From positions 620,001-684,000 of the forward strand of contig NZ_BJDY01000003.1 in NCBI RefSeq assembly GCF_005405385.1: a DNA stretch of 64,000 bases, given 5' to 3'. The notes below the pieces were generated by a model. It was given only the letters and a program-made list of their open reading frames with translations, had not been told where the DNA came from and searched no databases. The stretch is from Lactiplantibacillus mudanjiangensis (GTDB taxonomy: Bacteria > Bacillota > Bacilli > Lactobacillales > Lactobacillaceae). The position numbers and the translations under genes are program-made. Below, in pieces: positions 58,403 to 64,000 of this stretch (positions are counted from its first letter, which is position 1; every line of letters starts with the position of its first letter).

Positions 58403-59290
58403 ATGAGTAAAGACTTAGATATTGCGAATCCAGCTCGAACCCAGGCGATTATGAACGCCTATGGGTTACGTGTAAAGAAGAGCTTGGGACAAAACTTTTT
58501 AACTGATCAAAACGTGTTACACAACATTGTCGCGACCGCTGATATTGGTCAAAATGATAATGTCATCGAAATTGGCCCTGGGATTGGGGCGTTAACGGAA
58601 TATTTAGCGCGAGCAGGACATCACGTGTTGGCGTTTGAAATTGATGATCGGTTATTGCCAATCTTGGAAGAAACGTTATTTGATTATGATAATATCGATA
58701 TTATCAATCAAGATATTTTGAAGGTTGATTTACCTGAGATGATTGCAACTCATTTAGAACCTGATCGGCCATTGAAGTTAGTGGCCAACTTGCCTTATTA
58801 CATCACGACGCCAATCTTGATGAATGTGTTGGCTGGTAGTGTGAAGTTTGAAAATATCGTGGTCATGATGCAAAAAGAAGTTGCGGACCGGCTAGCTGCT
58901 GAACCAGGTACCAAAGCGTATGGGGCCTTGACGATTGCGGTGCAATACCGGATGGCCGCGGAACTGGCAATGATCGTCCCACGGACTGTTTTTGTGCCAG
59001 CACCAAACGTGGATTCAGCGATTGTTAAGTTAACGGCCTTACCACCACGGACACACGTGCCATTTGACGAAGCGGCCTTTTTCAAGGTTGTTAAAGCCGG
59101 ATTTGCGCATCGGCGGAAGAATCTGTGGAACAATTTACAGAGTCTATTTGGTAAGTTACCGGAAACTAAAACGGCGATCCAAGCGGCGTTAGATCAGGCT
59201 GAAATCGATCCTAAGATTCGTGCAGAACGATTGACTGTGGACGAATTTATTACCTTAACCGACGCCCTACATGCCAGTGAGTTACTTTAG
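58403..59290 (+). CDS. ksgA: 16S rRNA dimethyladenosine transferase
   Basis: 295-residue SAM-dependent enzyme that dimethylates the two adjacent adenines near the 3' end of 16S rRNA. The N-terminal [18 protein letters not shown] site [26 protein letters not shown] and catalytic [11 protein letters not shown] are all present. It is cotranscribed with rnmV (4-bp gap). The resistance-linked loss-of-function changes are not present by eye. Confidence 0.96.
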   Translation: MSKDLDIANPARTQAIMNAYGLRVKKSLGQNFLTDQNVLHNIVATADIGQNDNVIEIGPGIGALTEYLARAGHHVLAFEIDDRLLPILEETLFDYDNIDIINQDILKVDLPEMIATHLEPDRPLKLVANLPYYITTPILMNVLAGSVKFENIVVMMQKEVADRLAAEPGTKAYGALTIAVQYRMAAELAMIVPRTVFVPAPNVDSAIVKLTALPPRTHVPFDEAAFFKVVKAGFAHRRKNLWNNLQSLFGKLPETKTAIQAALDQAEIDPKIRAERLTVDEFITLTDALHASELL

Positions 59291-59342
59291 TCAATTATTG
59301 TCGTGAAAAGAGTTGCACATCAGAAAACCTTGTGATATAATA

Positions 59343-59371
59343 TTGACTTTTTTATGAAAAGCTAGTATAGT
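59343..59371 (+). promoter_or_regulatory. Promoter of veg
   Basis: TTGACT (59343-59348), 17 bp, TATAGT (59366-59371). Strong match; AGGAGG follows before the ATG at 59397. Confidence 0.8.
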
Positions 59372-59396
59372 TATTTCATCACGAGGAGGATTCTGA

Positions 59397-59648
59397 ATGC
59401 CAATTTCACTAGCTGCAATTAAGGATAAGCTCGATTCCCGGATCGGACAACGGATGAAAGTCGTTGCTCAAGCGGGCCGCAAAAAGACCACTGAACGTCA
59501 TGGTACTTTAAAAGAAACCTACCGTTCTGTGTTTGTGGTGGACTTAGACCAACAAGAAAACTCATTTGAACGAGTTTCTTACAGTTATACCGATGTGTTA
59601 ACTAAGAATGTTCAAATCGCCTTTGAAGACGAAACAACTGAAGCTTAA
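59397..59648 (+). CDS. veg: Veg protein (biofilm/matrix regulator)
   Basis: 83-residue small conserved Firmicute protein. It has LAAIKDKLDSRIGQRMKVVAQAGRKKTTERHGTL and a C-terminal SYSYTDVLTKNVQI, the typical Veg sequence; the fold is an SH3-like barrel. In Bacillus subtilis Veg stimulates biofilm matrix expression by an unclear mechanism. Placement between ksgA and ispE is the ancestral order. It has its own promoter and terminator. Confidence 0.93.
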   Translation: MPISLAAIKDKLDSRIGQRMKVVAQAGRKKTTERHGTLKETYRSVFVVDLDQQENSFERVSYSYTDVLTKNVQIAFEDETTEA

Positions 59649-59671
59649 TTCGCCTAGTGCGGATTCTCAAT

Positions 59672-59700
59672 ATTAAGACCCCCAGCAAGGTCTTTTTATT
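59672..59700 (+). terminator. Terminator after veg
   Basis: AAGACCCCCAGCAAGGTCTTTTTATTTT: stem AAGACC/GGTCTT then T-run. Confidence 0.8.
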
Positions 59701-59743
59701 TTGCCCTCATATTAGTATAATTAAAGGCAAAGTAACCTAAACG

Positions 59744-59865
59744 AGAGTGGGATAAAAGACGAGTTGCTACCGAGCATAGCCTAGGAATACAAATGATTGT
59801 GTATTTTCAATCGTTTGTATGCCGTAGCTAAGCGGAGGGAGCAGTCTTTTATTGCACGTTTTGAC
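59744..59865 (+). repeat. H120 hairpin repeat, copy 7
   Basis: Starts AGAGTGGGATAAAAGAC and ends GTCTTTTATTGCACGTTTTGAC. Inner blocks are GAGCATAGCCTAGG and CCGTAGCTAAGCGGAG, with inner stem ACAAATGATTG / CAATCGTTTGT. It lies in the leader region of ispE, leaving about 70 bp to the start codon. Confidence 0.8.
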
Positions 59866-59933
59866 TATAAACATTCGGAGATGCAAAAACGAATTTGGGT
59901 TTTGTCCCAAAATCATCAAAGAGGGTGAGACGC

Positions 59934-60800
59934 GTGCAAATCGTGGAAAAAGCGCCAGCAAAGATCAATCTTGGTTTGGATACCTTGTTTGAACATCGCA
60001 ACGGCGATAAAGAGTGGAATATGGTGATGACCTCCGTAGATTTAGCGGATTATGTTCAATTAGAGACCATCACGGCTAATCGGATTGAAGTGGCAACCGA
60101 CAGTGGCTTTTTGCCCAATGATCGCCGTAACTTAGCCTTTCAGGCCGTTAGTTTATTGAAGCATCGTTACCATATTCGTAGTGGTGTTAAAATTAAAATT
60201 CATAAGGCCATCCCAGTAGCAGCCGGCTTAGGTGGTGGGTCATCGGATGCGGCGGCGGTGTTGCGTGGTCTCAACCGAATGTGGGAACTGAATCTGGATT
60301 TAAAAACGCTAGCCAAGTTAGGTTTGCAAATCGATTCGGATGTGCCATATTGCGTCTACAGTCAAACCGCACACGTGACTGGTAAAGGCGAAGTGGTCAC
60401 CCCATTACCAAAGTTACCACCGTTATGGATTGTGCTGGCTAAACCTAAGATTAGTGTCTCAACGCCCAATATTTTACGGCAAGTGGATTACGATCAATTA
60501 GCAACGCATCCAGATATTGATCAGTTGTTAGCGGGGATTCAAGCGGGTGATTCGCAGCAGATTTTTACCAATATGGGCAATGTCTTGGAACCCATCACGG
60601 CGAAACGTTATCCAGAAATTATGCAAATCAAACGCCAGTTATTGACGTTTGGTGCTGATGCCGCGCAGATGAGTGGGACGGGACCGACTGTTTTTGGGGT
60701 ATGCCGTAAGTTGTCACGAGCGCAACGTGTGTATAATTCGCTTAAAGGATTTTGCAAAGAAGTTTATTTAGTTCGGCCAGTTAACTTGGCCGATCGGTAA
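59934..60800 (+). CDS. ispE: 4-diphosphocytidyl-2-C-methyl-D-erythritol kinase
   Basis: 288-residue GHMP kinase. The start QIVEKAPAKINLGLDTLF, the ATP loop IPVAAGLGGGSSDAAAVLRGLN and the C-terminal AQMSGTGPTVFGV match IspE. The enzyme belongs to the non-mevalonate (MEP) pathway, yet the same window carries mvaA of the mevalonate pathway and no other MEP gene, so it may have another or a vestigial role. The start is GTG at 59934 after AGAGGGTGA. Gene order veg-ispE is conserved in Firmicutes. Confidence 0.92.
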   Translation: MQIVEKAPAKINLGLDTLFEHRNGDKEWNMVMTSVDLADYVQLETITANRIEVATDSGFLPNDRRNLAFQAVSLLKHRYHIRSGVKIKIHKAIPVAAGLGGGSSDAAAVLRGLNRMWELNLDLKTLAKLGLQIDSDVPYCVYSQTAHVTGKGEVVTPLPKLPPLWIVLAKPKISVSTPNILRQVDYDQLATHPDIDQLLAGIQAGDSQQIFTNMGNVLEPITAKRYPEIMQIKRQLLTFGADAAQMSGTGPTVFGVCRKLSRAQRVYNSLKGFCKEVYLVRPVNLADR

Positions 60801-60805
60801 GTTAA

Positions 60806-60842
60806 GGACGGTCAACAATCAGGTTGAACGTCCTTTTTTCGT
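60806..60842 (+). terminator. Terminator after ispE
   Basis: AGGACGGTCAA opposite TTGAACGTCCT, then T6. In other Firmicutes purR commonly follows ispE; it does not here. Confidence 0.85.
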
Positions 60843-60926
60843 TAAAAAAGCACAAATTCAATCGTGTTCCGTGCACAAATAAGGTAGATTATGGTTAAAT
60901 TAAGACTAAGAAGTGAGGTGGTTAAG

Positions 60927-61874
60927 ATGAAGAACGCAACGAAGCTGGGTTTGAAATTAGCCGGGGTGGTCGGGGTGACGACTTATGCTGGCTCGTTGAT
61001 TGGCGGGGCAATCGCGTACAAATTGGCGATGCACGTCACTGACGATCAAAAAGAACGCGGCAAGGCTTTATCCCGGGATGAAAATACGGAAATCGAAAAT
61101 TTCTGGTATGACAAACAATTCAAACAACAATGGTTAATGCAGTCTTTTGACGGCTTGAATCTCGTTGCGACTTACATCCCGAACCCGCATGCTGGTGGTC
61201 GCTTAGCGATTCTTGCACATGGGTTAAACCATTCTCGCGAACAGATGGTGCCCTATGCACGGATTTTTATGAGTTTAGGTTATGATGTCTTAATGCCTGA
61301 TGCACGGGCGTTTGGCGATAGTGAAGGACATACAATTGGCTACGGCTGGTTGGATCGTTTGGATTATCAGCGCTGGGTGGCGATGGCGTTAGAACAATTA
61401 GGATCAGATGTCGAAATTGTGTTGATGGGGATTTCGATGGGGGCTGCAACCGTGATGGCCACGAGTGGTGAACCGTTGCCACATAATGTGCGAGCGATTA
61501 TTGAAGATAGTGGTTACGCAAGTTTGCGGGCCGAAGCGAAGTATCGGATTAGTCATAAGTTCAAGTTGCCAGCTGGGTTGATTATGCCAATGGCCAATCG
61601 GTTAGCCCGTAGTAGTGCAGGGTATGCGTTCAACGATGGTCGTAACTTGGAACAAGCCGAAGCTAGTGGGTTACCAATTCTGATTATTCATGGGACGCAT
61701 GATCAAACGGTACCGGTGAAGAATGCGCACTTACTGTATGATCAACTCACGCAACAAAAAGGCTTGTATATTGATGCCGAAGCCGGGCATGTGGAAGCGA
61801 TTCGGACCCATCCAGATCGGTATCAAGCAGTGGTTAATGAGTTTTTGACGGAGCAAGTTGGATTGCTTAAATAA
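60927..61874 (+). CDS. Alpha/beta hydrolase with N-terminal membrane anchor
   Basis: 315-residue hydrolase. Hydrophobic segment at about residues 8-28 (LAGVVGVTTYAGSLIGGAIAY) anchors it. The alpha/beta domain has LAHGLNHSR, the nucleophile elbow LMGISMGAATVMA with the catalytic Ser, the Asp in IIHGTHDQTVP and the His in AGHVEAI. The start is the ATG at 60927 after AAGTGAGGTGG; upstream in-frame residues to 60891 are unlikely. Substrate unknown; BAAT/S9-like or lipase-like. Confidence 0.9.
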   Translation: MKNATKLGLKLAGVVGVTTYAGSLIGGAIAYKLAMHVTDDQKERGKALSRDENTEIENFWYDKQFKQQWLMQSFDGLNLVATYIPNPHAGGRLAILAHGLNHSREQMVPYARIFMSLGYDVLMPDARAFGDSEGHTIGYGWLDRLDYQRWVAMALEQLGSDVEIVLMGISMGAATVMATSGEPLPHNVRAIIEDSGYASLRAEAKYRISHKFKLPAGLIMPMANRLARSSAGYAFNDGRNLEQAEASGLPILIIHGTHDQTVPVKNAHLLYDQLTQQKGLYIDAEAGHVEAIRTHPDRYQAVVNEFLTEQVGLLK

Positions 61875-61914
61875 AAAGATTGCACGTTATATGGTTACAA
61901 TTAACGTTGATGTG

Positions 61915-62052
61915 ACAAGTGTCACGCTTGCCGCCTGACGTTTTCCCACATTGAGCCGGAATGTTGTGGACGGACCGGCCAAAAAGCGGTCTGGACTGTC
62001 GTTTTGAAATGTCAAAATCGCGTTTCAAAAACGCCGAGCCCAATGTGGAGGC
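61915..62052 (+). repeat. AB element, copy 6 (module A only, shortened)
   Basis: Has the leader GTTGATGTGACAAG-like sequence ahead of it, then CCACATTGAGCCGGAATGTTGTGG and the hairpin GGTTCA-lacking short form GGACCGG..CGGTCTGG, CGTTTTGAAATG/..CGTTTCAAAAACG, and a closing GAGCCCAATGTGG. The third hairpin (CTCTAAGCGG) and module B are missing. Confidence 0.7.
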
Positions 62053-62080
62053 ATTATTAACTTTAAACATTAAGCAGAAA

Positions 62081-62127
62081 TACCCTTGTTAACTGTTTGT
62101 TATCGCAGTTAACAAGGGTATTTTTTG
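62081..62127 (-). terminator. Terminator of the small membrane protein gene
   Basis: AAATACCCTTGTTAACT and AGTTAACAAGGGTATTT, a 17-bp perfect stem with A and T runs outside, between convergent genes. Confidence 0.9.
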
Positions 62128-62131
62128 GCCT

Positions 62132-62320
62132 TTAATGTCGCCATAAATATAGACATCCAAAGCCGATGCTGGCGATTAACGCGAATGGAAAATAATGTCC
62201 AATTGGTGAAAAGGTAATTCTGCCGATGATCGTTAGGCCTAGAGCAATGAAGCTAAGCCAAGTTAAATCTTTGAGGATTGGGCTGAGTCGAATCGCTTGA
62301 AAATGCCGCCAGAATTTCAA
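62132..62320 (-). CDS. Small membrane protein of unknown function
   Basis: 62-residue protein with two membrane helices (LTWLSFIALGLTIIGRI and YFPFALIASIGFGCLYLW). A TTG start at 62320 is supported by an excellent Shine-Dalgarno AAAGGAGGAG 5 to 6 nt upstream, which together with a strong terminator argues for a real gene. No family recognised. It is convergent with the alpha/beta hydrolase gene and divergent from the zinc transporter operon. Confidence 0.7.
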   Translation of the reverse strand: MKFWRHFQAIRLSPILKDLTWLSFIALGLTIIGRITFSPIGHYFPFALIASIGFGCLYLWRH

Positions 62321-62440
62321 GGTAACTCCTCCTTTCAGCAGTGGTTAATGAAAACCTATCATAGGGTGATCGCTAGAACTAGGCATAATTGAAAATTTAT
62401 TTTTTTATCTTTCAGGCGAAAAGGCAATTTAAGCGGCCTA

Positions 62441-62491
62441 TTGACAATCTATTTAAATCAGGTAAACTAAAACAGTAATCATTACTATTTA
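62441..62491 (+). promoter_or_regulatory. Zinc transporter promoter with Zur box
   Basis: TTGACA (62441-62446), 16 bp, TAAACT (62463-62468). The dyad TAAAACAGTAATCATTACTATTTA is split here for length as TAAAACAGTAATC and ATTACTATTTA (62468-62491); it matches the Gram-positive Zur box and overlaps the transcription start, so zinc-loaded Zur should repress. Confidence 0.8.
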
Positions 62492-62519
62492 CTTTTAAAA
62501 GAGAGATGGGGGCCAAATT

Positions 62520-63212
62520 ATGACGGAACCCTTAATTGCCGTCCAACATTTAGCAATTGCGTTTCCAAATAATCCAGTTTTTAAAGATTTGAACTTTACG
62601 ATTAATCAAGGTGATTTTTTGACGGTCATCGGTGAAAATGGGGTCGGTAAAACGACGCTGATTCGGGCTTTATTAGGTTTAGTGAAGCCAACTAGCGGGT
62701 CGATTAACTATTACCCTAGCAAAAAGGCGACTAAAATTGGTTATGTGCCACAATTTCGGAATTTGGATCAAGAATATCCATTAACGATTGAAGATTTTGT
62801 TGGTTTAAACATTCGCGGCTGGTTACCGTGGTTAACGAAGGCGGAGCACCGACAAGTCAACACTGCGATGAGTGTGACCAACGTGAAAAAGATCAAACAA
62901 CGACCACTCGGAATGGCTTCCGGTGGTGAGAAGCAACGGGCATATTTGGCCCAAGCAATTGTGGAAGAACCACAGTTACTGATTTTGGATGAATCCACGG
63001 CTAGTTTGGATAATGAAATGAAATATGAATTATTAGATCTTGTTCAAAATCTCAATCAGACCAGCAATATTACGGTCTTGTTCATTACCCATGATTTGCC
63101 ATTAGCGCAAAAATACGCTGATCATTTCTTGGCGTTACGACCAGGCCAACAAGAATATGGCACTATGGCTGGGATGTCGATTGAGCAGTTGAAGGAGGTC
63201 AGTGATGTTTAG
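62520..63212 (+). CDS. znuC: Zinc (metal) ABC transporter ATPase
   Basis: 230-residue ATPase. Walker A GENGVGKTTLI, signature MASGGEKQR, Walker B LLILDESTASLDN and switch His in FITHDLPL are present. The class is that of Mn/Zn importers (AdcC/ZnuC). GAGAGATGGGGG precedes the ATG. The permease gene starts within its 3' end (8-bp overlap). The Zur box in the promoter identifies zinc as the likely metal, although the binding-protein gene is not in the window. Confidence 0.9.
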   Translation: MTEPLIAVQHLAIAFPNNPVFKDLNFTINQGDFLTVIGENGVGKTTLIRALLGLVKPTSGSINYYPSKKATKIGYVPQFRNLDQEYPLTIEDFVGLNIRGWLPWLTKAEHRQVNTAMSVTNVKKIKQRPLGMASGGEKQRAYLAQAIVEEPQLLILDESTASLDNEMKYELLDLVQNLNQTSNITVLFITHDLPLAQKYADHFLALRPGQQEYGTMAGMSIEQLKEVSDV

Positions 63213-64000
63213 TTTAGCGTTTATGCGTCACGCCTATTTAGCGGGGACGTTTATTGCCATTATTTGTGGGACGATCGGGGTATTTGTCATTGCCCGGAAT
63301 TTATCGTTTTTGACTCACACGTTATCTGAAATTGGGTTTGCCGGGGCGGCCTTTGGGATCTTTATGGGCTGGACCGCCTTATCCGGAATGCTGATTTTTA
63401 CGGTGATTAGTTCGGTGATTGTCGGGCAGATGAGTGTCAAACAGTCTCGGCGTGAAGCCTCAATCTCAGCGATTTCAGCGTTGTTTATTGGGTTAGGGAT
63501 TCTGTTCTTATCGCTGTCCAATCAGACATCCAGTTATGCCACCAGTATTTTATTTGGGAGTGTGATTGGGATCGCCCAAGCCGATGTGATTCGGGTGGCA
63601 GTCTTATCCGGCATTGTCTTGCTTGTGATGCTGGGATTGTATCGACCACTGAAGTTTGATTCGTTTGATGCCATTGGGGCGCGCGTGAGTGGGCTTTGGA
63701 CCACGGCCATTTCGGTGGTGTTCTTAGTCTTAGTGGCGATGAGTGTTAGTGTTGCGGCGCAAATTGTCGGCTCATTATTAATTTTCATCTTATTGACGTT
63801 ACCTGCCGCCGCGGCGCGATACTTCGTGCACACCGTTAGCAAAATGATTGGTTTGTCCATTTTATTTGCGTTAGTTGGCGTCTGGCTAGGTTTATACTTG
63901 AGTTATGTGACGAACCTACCTGTCAGTTTCTTCATTGCCGCGATTGAATGTATTTTCTACTTTGCCGCTTTGGGGTACCAACGTTTGAGTGTTGGCAGTT
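63205..64000 (+). CDS. znuB: Zinc ABC transporter permease (3'-partial)
   Basis: ABC-3 family membrane permease, cut by the window end after about 265 codons. The start MFSLAFMRHAYLAGTFIA at 63205, the segment ARNLSFLTHTLSEIGFAGA and the hydrophobic pattern of at least seven segments (e.g. LFIGLGILFLSLS, VVFLVLVAMSVSVAAQIVG) match AdcB/ZnuB. GAAGGAGG lies in the end of znuC, and the genes overlap by 8 bp. It is open to the end of the window. Confidence 0.88.
   Translation, partial: MFSLAFMRHAYLAGTFIAIICGTIGVFVIARNLSFLTHTLSEIGFAGAAFGIFMGWTALSGMLIFTVISSVIVGQMSVKQSRREASISAISALFIGLGILFLSLSNQTSSYATSILFGSVIGIAQADVIRVAVLSGIVLLVMLGLYRPLKFDSFDAIGARVSGLWTTAISVVFLVLVAMSVSVAAQIVGSLLIFILLTLPAAAARYFVHTVSKMIGLSILFALVGVWLGLYLSYVTNLPVSFFIAAIECIFYFAALGYQRLSVGS

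Noticed and set aside
61867-62070. 67-codon minus-strand ORF
   Set aside because: It runs through the structured repeat copy 6, has no Shine-Dalgarno sequence and no protein-like composition.

Overview
The window looks like chromosomal DNA of a Lactiplantibacillus (Lactobacillus) plantarum-group bacterium. The reasons are its moderate GC content, Firmicute-type Shine-Dalgarno sequences, frequent TTG/GTG starts, the fused choline/betaine transporter pair choS-choQ, a KxYKxGKxW/LPxTG adhesin, T-box leaders, and the syntenic block metG-tatD-rnmV-ksgA-veg-ispE. The species cannot be fixed from the sequence alone. No rRNA, tRNA, CRISPR array, phage or intact IS was seen.

Layout. 1-6.3 kb: end of a two-component system, an Lrp-type regulator, the choSQ osmolyte/choline importer and a flavin disulfide reductase. 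6.4-10.7 kb: a beta-glucoside operon (EIIBCA, phospho-beta-glucosidase, BglG/LicT antiterminator) with a cre-like site and a RAT/terminator leader. 10.8-14.2 kb: a HigBA-type toxin-antitoxin pair, an FMN/FAD fumarate-reductase-like enzyme and a divergent TetR regulator. 14.2-28.6 kb: an accessory island of cell-surface genes. It holds an Rgg-type regulator, a 9-codon leaderless signal-peptide candidate next to it, a 1218-residue LPxTG adhesin, a basic secreted protein, and five paralogous lipoproteins (one broken by a stop and a frameshift). The island then ends with small exported or membrane proteins, and the DNA from 19 to 27.6 kb is visibly AT-richer. 28.7-37.3 kb: an RpiR/EIIC/ceramidase-like cluster, then an acetyltransferase-MFS-HAD operon, an AraC regulator and a second HAD phosphatase. 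37.3-45.9 kb: T-box-controlled brnQ, a CPA2 antiporter, HelD, a nitrilase-family amidase and T-box-controlled trpS. 46-46.3 kb: a hidden par/Fst-like type I toxin-antitoxin locus whose toxin frame carries an in-frame TGA where the family has Trp. 46.4-64 kb: housekeeping genes (dus, ppx/gppA, mvaA, sirtuin, DUF72, metG, an EIIC-like protein, tatD, rnmV, ksgA, veg, ispE), an alpha/beta hydrolase, a small membrane protein, and a Zur-box-controlled zinc ABC transporter cut by the window end.

Three things stand out beyond ordinary annotation. (1) An Rgg regulator is divergent from a mini-gene encoding MWAWIILAF, with a perfect palindrome, a hairpin over the ribosome-binding site and its own terminator. 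This is the architecture of leaderless-peptide quorum sensing. (2) The par/Fst-like locus. (3) Two dispersed families of structured intergenic repeats: seven copies of a ~120-bp hairpin with fixed end and junction sequences and covarying arms (one copy sits inside the brnQ T-box leader), and six copies or remnants of a ~350-450-bp two-module element. I do not recognise either repeat family.
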